From contig PKWK01000155.1 in NCBI GenBank assembly GCA_003133205.1, positions 22,690 through 83,045 on the forward strand: a stretch of 60,356 nt of DNA. The letters are read 5' to 3'. The first letter of the stretch is position 1. Every line of letters begins with the position of its first letter. The notes beneath the pieces are model-generated. The model saw nothing but the letters and a program-made list of their open reading frames with translations. It was not told the DNA's origin and ran no database searches. The position numbers were made by a program, and so were the translations under genes. Source of the DNA: Granulicella sp. (lineage in GTDB: Bacteria > Acidobacteriota > Terriglobia > Terriglobales > Acidobacteriaceae). Of the stretch, positions 8,563 through 16,578 are shown in pieces.

Positions 8563-8686
8563 GGGCCGAGGCCGGTAGTGGTCTGAACCGGTGTCATTTG
8601 AGGTGCGCCGTTCGCAATTTGCAACTCGAAGTCAATCCGCCGGCTGGAAAATAGCCAAACGGCAACACGAGGGTCCTAACGATTTC

Positions 8687-10045
8687 ATGATGACCATAGT
8701 TCAACTTCTGCTGGTGCTCGGCCTGATGGTGCTGGTGCACGAGTTCGGCCACTTCGCAGTGGCCAAGTGGTGCGGCGTCCGTGTCGAGACCTTCGCGATC
8801 GGCTTTGGCAAGCGGGTAGTCGGCATCCGCCGCGGCGGAACGGACTACCAGATCAACGCCCTGCCGCTCGGCGGATACGTCAAGATGGCGGGCGAGATCC
8901 CCGGCGAAGAGACCGCCAACGACCCCGGAGACCTGAGCAACCATCCGCGGTGGCAGCGCATGCTGATCGCGCTCGCAGGCCCGATTGCCAACTTCATCCT
9001 GGCCCTGGTGCTGATGACCTGCGTCTACATGCTGCACAATGAGGTGAACGAGTACGTCTCGGGACCGGCAGTCACCGACTACATCTCTCCCTCGACGGTC
9101 ATTGCGAAGACCGGCATCCACTCCGGCGACACCATCGTCCACTTCGACAACGTCGAGAATCCCACGTGGGAAGACGTTCTGAACCATGCCTCGCTAAACG
9201 CGAACCAGACGATCCCCTTCTCGTTCGTCCATGATGGGCGGCGCACGGATACCACTTTCTTCCTCGCGTTCAAGGGCAGTTCCGACAAGTTCTCGGTAGA
9301 AGCGGCGCTTGCGATGGGGCTGGTTCCGAAGATGCAGGACACGCCGCTACGGGTCAAGTCACCGGTCGCAGGCAGCCCGTCCGATCGCGCCGGCCTGAAG
9401 CCTGGCGACCAGATCGTCAGCATTGACGGCCTAACCATTCGCTCGATCCCCGCGCTGCTTTGGTACCTGCAGGATCAGAAGGGTAAGCCCGCCGTGCTTG
9501 CCTTGGTCCGCGACGGCCATAGCATGAGTCTCGTAGTGACCCCCGAGATGAGCGATTCGGGGGATGGCACCCAGGCCTTCCACCTTGGCTTCCGGGCGGT
9601 CGACCCACCGGTGAAGGTGGAGCAACTCTCCTTCTCAAAATCGCTCTCGGCCTCGTGGGAGTACTTCAAGAAGAACTCGCTGCTTGTCGTAGACGTCCTC
9701 AAGGGCATGTTCGAGCGGCATATCTCCGTCAAGAGCCTGTCGGGGCCAATCGGGATCGGCCAGGTCGTGCATGACGCAGCGTCCGCGCCAGGATGGATGC
9801 CGCTGATCGGCACCATGGCCATGATCTCGATCAACCTGGGCATGTTCAATCTGCTGCCGTTCCCGATCCTCGACGGCGGCATGATCTTTCTCCTGCTGGT
9901 CGAAAGCGTCTTCCGCCGCGATCTTCCCATGCCGATCAAGGAACGCATCTACCAGGTTGCGTTCGTCTGCATCCTGCTGTTCGCTGCGATGGTCATCTTC
10001 AACGACATCACCAAGCTGCCATTCTTCGCCAGGCTGAAGACGTAA
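8687..10045 (+). CDS. rseP: RIP metalloprotease RseP (site-2 protease)
   Basis: 452 residues from ATG 8687. A zinc-binding HEFGH (H18, E19, H22) lies in the first membrane helix, followed by FAIGFGKRVVG. A PDZ-type domain with the loop SPVAGSPSDRAGLKPGDQIVSIDG is near residue 225, and a second partial PDZ region precedes it. The C-terminal intramembrane motif is NLLPFPILDGG (LDG, near residue 395). The family cleaves anti-sigma factors and remnant signal peptides within the membrane. The upstream open frame from 8591 lacks the leader features and crosses unconserved sequence, so the ATG just before the hydrophobic helix was chosen. Confidence 0.94.
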   Translation: MMTIVQLLLVLGLMVLVHEFGHFAVAKWCGVRVETFAIGFGKRVVGIRRGGTDYQINALPLGGYVKMAGEIPGEETANDPGDLSNHPRWQRMLIALAGPIANFILALVLMTCVYMLHNEVNEYVSGPAVTDYISPSTVIAKTGIHSGDTIVHFDNVENPTWEDVLNHASLNANQTIPFSFVHDGRRTDTTFFLAFKGSSDKFSVEAALAMGLVPKMQDTPLRVKSPVAGSPSDRAGLKPGDQIVSIDGLTIRSIPALLWYLQDQKGKPAVLALVRDGHSMSLVVTPEMSDSGDGTQAFHLGFRAVDPPVKVEQLSFSKSLSASWEYFKKNSLLVVDVLKGMFERHISVKSLSGPIGIGQVVHDAASAPGWMPLIGTMAMISINLGMFNLLPFPILDGGMIFLLLVESVFRRDLPMPIKERIYQVAFVCILLFAAMVIFNDITKLPFFARLKT

Positions 10046-10108
10046 GCCGCGCACTCATGTTGCAACTTCGGTCGCCAGCGGCGGCAATTCCGCGCCTTCC
10101 GTCCTCTG

Positions 10109-10123
10109 CTTAGCGACGCTAAG
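10109..10123. promoter_or_regulatory. Perfect palindrome overlapping a ribosome-binding site
   Basis: CTTAGCGACGCTAAG is a perfect inverted repeat around one central base. Its right arm overlaps the Shine-Dalgarno AAGGAG (10121-10126) of the dehydrogenase gene that starts at 10134. As RNA it could form a 6-bp stem with a GAC triloop that hides the ribosome-binding site. As DNA it could be a repressor operator. Either role is inferred from position alone. Confidence 0.4.
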
Positions 10124-10133
10124 GAGACCCACC

Positions 10134-11096
10134 GTGAACGCTGCCGTTGTCCATTCCTTCGATGCACCTCCTCGCTACACATCCTTCGCGGAGCCTGTCC
10201 CGGTGGAAGGCGAGAGGCTTGTGACCGTGACCGCCGCGGGACTTCATCCGATTGTGAAGGCGCTGGCCAACGGCACGCACTACGGGAGTAGCGGAGAGCT
10301 TCCGTTCATCGCCGGGGTGGATGGCGCGGGACGCCTCGAGGACGGCACACGGGTTTACTTCGGCGTGTCGCGCAGTCCGTTCGGAACGTTTGCAGAGCGG
10401 GCGCTGGCGGGCGGAGCCATGTGCCTGCCTCTGCCCGATGGCATCGACGACGCGACCGCCGCGGGGATCGCGAATCCCGCCATGTCGTCGTGGGTCGCGC
10501 TTACGGTTCGGGCGAAGTTTGTCGCTGGGGAGAGTGTGCTGGTTCTCGGAGCAACGGGAGTGGCCGGCCAACTCGCGGTGCAGATTGCGAAGCGTCTCGG
10601 TGCACGGCGCGTCGTCGCAGCAGGCCGTAATCCGCAGGCGCTCGAGGAGTTGAAAGGGCTGGGCGCGGACCAGGTCATCTCGCTCGATCAGGAGCACGGC
10701 GCCCTAGTGTCCAGCCTGCGGGATGCCGTCGCGTCCGGCGGCGTGGACGTGGTGCTGGACTATCTCTGGGGGTCGCCCGCCCAGGCTGCGCTTGAGGCGC
10801 TCTCACAGAAGGGGTTGAGCAAGATGGCGCCGCGCGTCCGCTTCGTTCAGATCGGGTCGAGCGCGGGTACGACCATTCCGCTGCCCGCGGCTACGCTGCG
10901 CAGCTCAGGGCTTGAGCTGCTCGGCAGCGGCTTCGGCAGCGCGTCTCTGGATCAAATTAGTCAAGCGCTCAAGGAGTTCTTCGCGACGGCCGCAGCCAAT
11001 CCTTTTCGAACTGCCATCAAGACAGCCGCACTGCGCGATGTGGAGAGTCTCTGGAACAGTCCCGAGCGAGGAGCCCGGCTGGTCTTTCAGCCTTAG
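10134..11096 (+). CDS. Quinone-oxidoreductase-like MDR dehydrogenase
   Basis: 320 residues of the zinc-independent medium-chain dehydrogenase/reductase family. The N-terminal GroES-like half contains GVDGAGRLEDGTRVYFG (near 62-78). The Rossmann half contains LVLGATGVAGQLAVQIAKRLGARRVVAAGRN (near 138-168), the typical NADPH-binding AxxGxxG-type loop. No catalytic or structural zinc Cys cluster is visible, consistent with quinone reductase or enoyl reductase types rather than alcohol dehydrogenase. The start is GTG 10134, with AAGGAG seven bases before it. The natural substrate cannot be told from sequence. Confidence 0.85.
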   Translation: MNAAVVHSFDAPPRYTSFAEPVPVEGERLVTVTAAGLHPIVKALANGTHYGSSGELPFIAGVDGAGRLEDGTRVYFGVSRSPFGTFAERALAGGAMCLPLPDGIDDATAAGIANPAMSSWVALTVRAKFVAGESVLVLGATGVAGQLAVQIAKRLGARRVVAAGRNPQALEELKGLGADQVISLDQEHGALVSSLRDAVASGGVDVVLDYLWGSPAQAALEALSQKGLSKMAPRVRFVQIGSSAGTTIPLPAATLRSSGLELLGSGFGSASLDQISQALKEFFATAAANPFRTAIKTAALRDVESLWNSPERGARLVFQP

Positions 11097-11148
11097 GGCT
11101 TAGAGCTATCCCCGCGCATTTGATATGCGCACCAGAAAACCTGCGGGC

Positions 11149-11179
11149 AAATTGTGTCAAGCCCCAGGGATCACAATTT
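11149..11179. repeat. 8-bp inverted repeat with 15-bp spacer
   Basis: AAATTGTG at 11149-11156 is the exact reverse complement of CACAATTT at 11172-11179. The spacer contains TCAAGCCCCAGGGAT. It marks the left side of the composite non-coding element and could be a binding site or the boundary of a repeated unit. Confidence 0.5.
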
Positions 11180-11224
11180 AATTATTATCTCGAATCCCCA
11201 CAATCACTTACGCGATAAAAATAG

Positions 11225-11257
11225 TTGGCATGGGAGTTACCCCTAAACCGCTATAAT
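11225..11257 (+). promoter_or_regulatory. Promoter-like segment of the composite element
   Basis: A perfect TATAAT lies at 11252-11257 in an AT-rich context. TTGGCA lies at 11225-11230, but the 21-base spacer is longer than the usual 17, so the -35 assignment is weak. A -24/-12 reading (TTGGCATG, four bases, TTACC) is almost but not fully the sigma-54 consensus. Transcription from this TATAAT would reach the terminator at 11287-11309 after only about 45 bases. Confidence 0.35.
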
Positions 11258-11286
11258 GGAATTAGTGAATAAGTAAAGGAAGTCGT

Positions 11287-11324
11287 AAGCCCGGCCAAGA
11301 GCCGGGCTTCTGTTTTGTTCTTTG
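11287..11324 (+). terminator. Rho-independent terminator in the composite element
   Basis: The 9-bp stem AAGCCCGGC (11287-11295) pairs with GCCGGGCTT (11301-11309) around the loop CAAGA and is followed by the T-rich tract TTCTGTTTTGTTCTTT. It lies only about 30 bp downstream of the TATAAT at 11252, with no open frame in between. Confidence 0.75.
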
Positions 11325-11332
11325 AAATCTTA

Positions 11333-11479
11333 GCCGTAACCCTTGTGTTGGCAGTATTTTACCAGTAAGCCTTTTGTTTGTATGATTTTGCCGGAACCTT
11401 GTGGATTTCGGTGCATTTTCACCCGTAAACCATTTGGTTGGAATATTTTAGCCGTAAGTCATTTGTTTAGAGGATTTTG
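11333..11479. repeat. Five tandem degenerate 29-bp repeats
   Basis: The units are 11333-11361, 11362-11390, 11391-11421, 11422-11450 and 11451-11479. Four are exactly 29 bases and the third is 31. All begin with a form of CCGTAA, continue with CATTTGTTTG in the middle and end with ATTTT plus A or G. The units directly abut, so there are no spacers and this is not a CRISPR array. No coding potential is visible. Confidence 0.85.
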
Positions 11480-11543
11480 GCGACACTAGCACACTCTATA
11501 TTTCTCTAAACAAAAGACTTGCCTGCGGATCCCCCAGGGAGGT

Positions 11544-11573
11544 AAAAAAAACGAGCCACGCCAGCCGCCGCTC
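11544..11573 (-). terminator. Probable terminator of the DHH gene
   Basis: Read on the minus strand, a GC-rich segment with GAGC/GCTC arms (11553-11573) overlaps the end of the DHH gene and is followed directly by a run of eight T (complement of A8 at 11544-11551). The T run is strong but the stem is short and imperfect. Confidence 0.45.
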
Positions 11574-12592
11574 TACGCCTTCGCACGCAGTTCCGTGGCG
11601 ATCTCGGCGGCGGCGGCGCGGGCGTCGTCTTCCTCGTCGGGCGGGAAGCTGACCGCGCCTACGCGGGCGTGGCCTCCGCCGCCGTAGCGCTCGCAGATCG
11701 CGGCCAGGTTGACCAGCTCCGAAACCGGCACCTTGGTCCACGGATTCGTGCCCACCGCGACCTTGGTGCGGAAGGTCGACCGGCTGAGTCCTACGTTGTA
11801 GGTCGCAGCCGGATGCAGGTGGTACGGGATGAACTTGTTGTAGCCCTCGGTCAGCTTGTCGGTGATGTCGAAGGTGACCACGCCGCGCTCGAGCGTGGTG
11901 CGCTCGCGCAGCAGCTCGATGCCGGCGACGTGGCGCTCCATCAGCGGGCCAAGCTCGGCCTGGATGAAGGGCTGGTCGAGCACCTCCTGCAGGCTCATCT
12001 CGGTGAGCAGAGGGATGACGCGCGGCACGAAGCCTTCGCCGGAGCTCTCGATGACCATGGTCAGCTTCATCGCGGGTGCGGCCATTCCAACCGCTGCCTC
12101 CGCGCTCTCATACCTGGCTCCGTCGACGATGTCCGCCCAGCGGATCAGTTCGGCAAGCGGCGCGGTGTCGAAGCCGAACTTGTCGCGGGCCACGTCGGCG
12201 ATCAGGCTGGTACAGGAGACATACGCGGGATCGTAGAACTTGCCGCCATGCACCATCGGGCCAGGCGCATTTGCCTGCACCTGCCACGCAAGAAAATCCT
12301 GCTGATCGGCGGGCGTGAGGAAGGCGCTCTGGTGGTGATCGAACCACCACGTCACCTCGGGCGAGGCGGAATACTTGAAGTCCACAATCGCGTTCTCGCC
12401 ATCGACGAACGCCGTTTCATCGAACAGCGAACCCGCGCGATGCATGAGCCCGAAGTAGGAAAACTCTTGCGCCGTTCCGATGCATTCGCGGTGAAAGCGC
12501 GTAAACACCGACGCAGAGCACGCGCCATCGAAACAATGATCGTGATAAAACACTCGGCACTTCAAGCTGCAGACCTCCGAATCCACATCCAT
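11573..12592 (-). CDS. DHH-family phosphoesterase-like protein
   Basis: About 339 residues from ATG 12592. It carries the DHH-superfamily motifs: motif I as FYHDHCFDGACSASVF near the N-terminus, the DHH box as WWFDHHQSAF, and the C-terminal DHHA1-type substrate loop RYGGGGHARVGAVSFP. Proteins of this group hydrolyse phosphodiester bonds in short oligonucleotides or cyclic dinucleotides, or inorganic polyphosphates; the exact substrate is not clear. Start choice: an extended frame reaches GTG 12667. However, a TTGACA at 12675-12680 on the minus strand would place the promoter inside that extension, so the internal ATG is preferred, without certainty. Confidence 0.8.
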   Translation of the reverse strand: MDVDSEVCSLKCRVFYHDHCFDGACSASVFTRFHRECIGTAQEFSYFGLMHRAGSLFDETAFVDGENAIVDFKYSASPEVTWWFDHHQSAFLTPADQQDFLAWQVQANAPGPMVHGGKFYDPAYVSCTSLIADVARDKFGFDTAPLAELIRWADIVDGARYESAEAAVGMAAPAMKLTMVIESSGEGFVPRVIPLLTEMSLQEVLDQPFIQAELGPLMERHVAGIELLRERTTLERGVVTFDITDKLTEGYNKFIPYHLHPAATYNVGLSRSTFRTKVAVGTNPWTKVPVSELVNLAAICERYGGGGHARVGAVSFPPDEEDDARAAAAEIATELRAKA

Positions 12593-12754
12593 CTTCGCAG
12601 CCGGACGCGCATTCACGCACAACGCCCGGCCACGCACGTACGAAACTCTAAGCATTGACGGGTGCACGCCCTTGTGTCAAGCTACCCGCGAGGCGGCGGG
12701 TTGCATCGCTTGCCGGAGACCGTCCAACCACCGCCGGATACACTCGAAGGTGAG

Positions 12755-13804
12755 ATGAATTCTGCCCAGCCTGATGTTTCCGACACGCCAGAGCAAACCA
12801 ACGATCCAGGTGGCGCTGCCGTCGATCCGGCTCCGCCAGAACACGCCTTCACGATCTCCGACATTTTCTTGGGCCCCGACGGACTGCGTGCGATTTGGGG
12901 AATCGCCCTCTTCCTCCTGCTTCGCGAGGCGCTGCGTTACACGGTGTATCCCCTCGTTCAAATGCTTTTTCCGTCGGTGTCCAGCGATGGTGGATCCATC
13001 GGGCCACGCACGCTGTTTGTATTCGAAGGCGCGGGCTTGTTTTGCGTCATCGGGGCCACATGGCTGATGGCGAAGATCGAGCGCCGTCCGGCCTCGGCGT
13101 ACGGCTTCGGCCCGCAACACCGTCTACGCAACTTCGGCGCGGGTCTTGCCTGGGGCGTCGCGCTGCTCTCGCTGCTGATCGTCACCCTGCGTGCAACCGG
13201 ACTGCTGGTCTTCGACGCACGGGTGCTGTTTGGCCGCAACATCTTGGGTTACGGATTCGTCTGGCTCGCCGGATTCCTGTTCGTCGCCCTGGCTGAGGAG
13301 GTGTACCTGCGCGGCTATCTGCAGTTCACGCTGACCCGCGGCCTCAGCGAAATCTACGGCTGGCTATTCGGCCCTGCGCATGCCGGCGCCATCGGATTCT
13401 GGACCGCAGCGGCCATGCTCTCGTTCGCCTTCGGCTTCGGCCATCGCACAAACCCCGGCGAGTCTCCGCTTGGGCTGCTGTCTGCCGGACTCGCCGGCTT
13501 CCTCTTCTGCCTCAGCCTGTGGCGCACAGGATCGCTGTGGTGGGCCATCGGCTTCCACGTGTCCTGGGACTGGGCGCAATCGTTCCTCTACGGTGTTGCG
13601 GATAGCGGCCTGATGGTCAAGGGCCATCTCTTCGCCACGCACCCGGTCGGACGACCCTACCTTTCCGGCGGTCTCACGGGTCCGGAGGGTAGTCTCTTTT
13701 TGCTGCCGGTCATGATGGCCGGCGCTGCCGTGATTCTCTTTACTCTGCCGCGCACCAACTTTGGCTACCAGACAGCGAGCGCGCCCGAACCGTCGCTGCA
13801 TTAG
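12755..13804 (+). CDS. CPBP family intramembrane metalloprotease
   Basis: 349 residues from ATG 12755, preceded by GAAGGTGAG. A polar, Pro-rich N-terminal tail of about 40 residues is followed by about eight hydrophobic segments. The CPBP (CAAX protease/bacteriocin-processing) motifs are intact: EEVYLRGYLQ (EExxxR, near residue 180), FGFGHRTNP, and HVSWDWAQS near the C-terminus. Substrates of bacterial CPBP proteins are mostly unknown. It is divergent from the DHH gene and 14 bp upstream of the acylase gene. It is one of three CPBP genes within 9 kb. Confidence 0.87.
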   Translation: MNSAQPDVSDTPEQTNDPGGAAVDPAPPEHAFTISDIFLGPDGLRAIWGIALFLLLREALRYTVYPLVQMLFPSVSSDGGSIGPRTLFVFEGAGLFCVIGATWLMAKIERRPASAYGFGPQHRLRNFGAGLAWGVALLSLLIVTLRATGLLVFDARVLFGRNILGYGFVWLAGFLFVALAEEVYLRGYLQFTLTRGLSEIYGWLFGPAHAGAIGFWTAAAMLSFAFGFGHRTNPGESPLGLLSAGLAGFLFCLSLWRTGSLWWAIGFHVSWDWAQSFLYGVADSGLMVKGHLFATHPVGRPYLSGGLTGPEGSLFLLPVMMAGAAVILFTLPRTNFGYQTASAPEPSLH

Positions 13805-13818
13805 ACTTGCCGTAAGCC

Positions 13819-16578
13819 ATGAGCCCCAACGATCCGAACTACCAAGACGCCAAATCTTCCGCCAATTCAACCAACGCCAACTCAAGCGGCGAGGGCGACA
13901 CGCACCCCACTCGCCGTGGAGCCGGCCGCAGGCTGAGGATTATTGGCCTGGTCTTCGCGCTGCTGGTTGTGGTGACTGCCGCCGCGCTTTTCGTCTGGCA
14001 CCGGCACCTCGGCACGGAGATGCGCGAGAATCTGCCGCAGCTCGACGGCTCACTCACGGTCTACGGCCTGTCTGCACCGGTGACGGTCGAGCGCGACGCC
14101 CGCGGCGTGCCCCACATCCACGCCAGTTCCATGAACGACCTGGTCTTCGCGCAGGGCTACATCACCGCACAGGACCGCCTGTGGCAGATGGATCTGCTGC
14201 GCCGCCACGCCGCCGGCCAGCTTGCCGCGATCCTCGGCCGCTCCATGCTCGTGCGTGACCGCCTGCAGCGCACCCTTCAGCTCCGCGTGACTGCCGACCG
14301 CGCCCTCGCCGTCCTGCCCGCCGACCAGAGGCACTGGCTCGACGTCTACGCGCGCGGTGTAAACACCTCCATGGCCGCCCAGCACGACCACCTCCCCATC
14401 GAGTTCCGCCTGCTTGGCTACGTGCCTGCACCGTGGACCCCGCGCGATTCCATCCTGGTCGAACTCGCCATGTTCCAGGACCTCACCACCGGGTTCCCGG
14501 AGAAACTTGGACGCGAAGAGCTTGCCGCCCAGCTCCCGCCCGACCTGATCGCCGATCTCTATCCAACAGGCTCGTGGCGCGACCATCCTCCGGGTCAATC
14601 CATTCCCGATGTCACCGCACCCCAGCCCGAGATTCCTGACGTTCCACTGGACGAGTCGCAATCGAAGCTTCGTCGGCCGACCCCCAAGTCGGGCGCTGGC
14701 ACTACCTCGCCGGCAGATCTGCTTGCGCTGAACCGAACCCTCGCCCTCTTCCGCCAGCCCTGCGACGCCTGCGTTGCCGGATCGAATGGATGGGCCGTTT
14801 CCGGCGCTCGCACAGCCTCTGGAAAGCCGATGCTCTCCAACGACATACACCTATCGCTCGGAGCCCCGGGCCTGTGGTACGAGGCTGACCTGGAAGCCGA
14901 TAACCCGGCCCCGCTCACCGCCTTCCACGCCGCCGGCGTCACTCTGCCCGGCACGCCCTTCGTCATCGCCGGCCATAACGCGCATGTGGCCTGGGGCTTC
15001 ACCAATCTCGGCGCCGACGTGCAGGACCTTTATATCGAGCACACCCGTGGCACGCCGTCCGGTGCTGAGTACCAGGTTGCCGGGGGCGCGTGGCGCGCTG
15101 TCCGCTACCAGGTCGAGGTCATCCACATCCGCGGCAGCGCCGACGTCACCCTCAACGTGCCGCTTACTCGCCACGGCGACACCGATACGCCCATCATCTC
15201 CAGCCTCTTTCCCGACGAAAGGCGCTCGCTGAGCCTGCGATGGTCCATCTACGACCCGGCCAACCTGACCACTCCGTTCTTCGCCGTCGACTCCGCCAGC
15301 GACTGGACTTCCATGCTCAGTGCGTTCGCCGACTGGGGAGGCCCAGCACAGAACCTGATGTACGCCGACGATCAGGGGCATATTGGCTACCACGCAGTCG
15401 GTCGCATCCCAGTGCGCGGGGACGCCAACAACCCAAGCCCGCTCGCGCCTGTTCCCACCGACGTTAGCGCGCCCGACGCAGCGTCGCATGAGTGGGCCGG
15501 CTATATTCCCTTCGACCAGCTTCCCCAAGCGTTCGATCCCGCCGACGGAGTTCTGGCTACCGCGAACGCGCGCGTCACTCCCGACGGTTACCGCTTCCCC
15601 ATCACGCTGAACTGGATGGCGCCCTACCGCACCGAGCGCATCTACAAGGTGCTTGAAGCCAGCCCCGGCAAGGCTCTTGAAGGCAATACCGGGGGGACCC
15701 TCGCGCCCGCCCACCAGCTCACTCCGGCCGACATGCTCGCGCTGCAGAACGACGTGTTCTCGGAACTCGACCAGGTGATTGCGCAGCGGCTGGCCTATTC
15801 GATCGACCACGCCAGTGGCTCGCTGAAGAACGACAAGACGCTGCACCAGGCCGCCGACCTGCTACGCGACTGGAACGGAAGCGTCGACGCCAACGCGGCC
15901 GCGCCCGCCATCGTCAACGCCGCCCGCGACGCTTTCTGGCCGATGCTGCTGATTCCCAAGCTCGCCCCGCAATTCGCCTCACAGCTCGCGCAGGGCGCAG
16001 ACCTCTCCCAGATCAAGAGTCTGCCCGCGGACACCGCTCGCACAGCCAACCTCTGGGCGGTCTACACGTGGGGCGAGCGCAGCAGTGTCGAGGAGCAGTT
16101 GCTGATGCACACTCCAGCCCGCTGGCTGCCGCAGGGCTACGCCACGTGGGAGGACTTCCTCGCCGCCGTGGTCCAACGCGGCCTGCGCGATGCCCACGCT
16201 CCGAGTGACCTCAGCACCTGGCAGCAGGGCAAAGCCTTCCCGGTCGATATTGAGCACCCCATCTTCTCCCGTTCCATGCTCCTCCAGCGGCTGATTGGAG
16301 CGCCCACCGGGACGGGTCCGCAATCGAAGAGTGGCGACGGCACTACGGTCAAGCAGGTACAGCGTGCGTTCGGTCCTTCGGAGCGCTTCACCACCGACTT
16401 GAGCGATCCCGATCGCACGACACTGAACATCGTTCTCGGCCAGTCCGGCGACCCGGCCAGCCAGTGGTACAGGGACCAGTTCCAGGACTGGCTTCACGGC
16501 ACCACGTACTTGCTGCCCTTCACTCCTGCCGCCACGCAGAGCACCATCACCCACACACTTACTCTCAATCCGCGATGA
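13819..16578 (+). CDS. Penicillin acylase family Ntn-hydrolase
   Basis: A 919-residue precursor. After a polar N-terminal tail there is one membrane anchor (about residues 38-58, IIGLVFALLVVVTAAALFVW). Next comes the alpha-chain region with DARGVPHIHASSMNDLVFAQGYITAQDRLWQMDLLRR. The self-cleavage site is CVAGSNGWAVSG, whose Ser322 should become the N-terminal nucleophile of the beta chain. The beta chain continues with SGKPMLSNDIHL and VAWGFTNLGADVQDLY. The family hydrolyses amide bonds of beta-lactams, N-acyl homoserine lactones and related compounds in the periplasm. Its stop codon overlaps the next start as ATGA, so the two genes are translationally coupled. Confidence 0.9.
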   Translation: MSPNDPNYQDAKSSANSTNANSSGEGDTHPTRRGAGRRLRIIGLVFALLVVVTAAALFVWHRHLGTEMRENLPQLDGSLTVYGLSAPVTVERDARGVPHIHASSMNDLVFAQGYITAQDRLWQMDLLRRHAAGQLAAILGRSMLVRDRLQRTLQLRVTADRALAVLPADQRHWLDVYARGVNTSMAAQHDHLPIEFRLLGYVPAPWTPRDSILVELAMFQDLTTGFPEKLGREELAAQLPPDLIADLYPTGSWRDHPPGQSIPDVTAPQPEIPDVPLDESQSKLRRPTPKSGAGTTSPADLLALNRTLALFRQPCDACVAGSNGWAVSGARTASGKPMLSNDIHLSLGAPGLWYEADLEADNPAPLTAFHAAGVTLPGTPFVIAGHNAHVAWGFTNLGADVQDLYIEHTRGTPSGAEYQVAGGAWRAVRYQVEVIHIRGSADVTLNVPLTRHGDTDTPIISSLFPDERRSLSLRWSIYDPANLTTPFFAVDSASDWTSMLSAFADWGGPAQNLMYADDQGHIGYHAVGRIPVRGDANNPSPLAPVPTDVSAPDAASHEWAGYIPFDQLPQAFDPADGVLATANARVTPDGYRFPITLNWMAPYRTERIYKVLEASPGKALEGNTGGTLAPAHQLTPADMLALQNDVFSELDQVIAQRLAYSIDHASGSLKNDKTLHQAADLLRDWNGSVDANAAAPAIVNAARDAFWPMLLIPKLAPQFASQLAQGADLSQIKSLPADTARTANLWAVYTWGERSSVEEQLLMHTPARWLPQGYATWEDFLAAVVQRGLRDAHAPSDLSTWQQGKAFPVDIEHPIFSRSMLLQRLIGAPTGTGPQSKSGDGTTVKQVQRAFGPSERFTTDLSDPDRTTLNIVLGQSGDPASQWYRDQFQDWLHGTTYLLPFTPAATQSTITHTLTLNPR

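Larger units (their letters stand above)
11097..11572. other. Non-coding composite block between two genes
   Basis: A stretch of about 475 bp without any supportable gene between the dehydrogenase stop and the DHH gene stop. It holds, from left to right: a small hairpin GCGCAT/ATGCGC (11114-11130); an 8-bp inverted repeat (11149-11179); a promoter-like segment (11225-11257); a strong hairpin terminator (11287-11309); five tandem 29-bp repeats (11333-11479); and a T8 terminator-like site for the minus-strand gene. The part from about 11149 to 11479 looks like one modular element and is discussed as a finding. Confidence 0.6.

Noticed and set aside
11225..11241. Sigma-54 type promoter (TTGGCATG, four bases, TTACC)
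   Set aside because: The -12 element has TTAC instead of TTGC and no enhancer-binding protein gene is near; kept only as a remark.
11333..11479. Possible CRISPR array
   Set aside because: The repeats abut directly with no unique spacers and are too divergent from each other; no cas genes are present.
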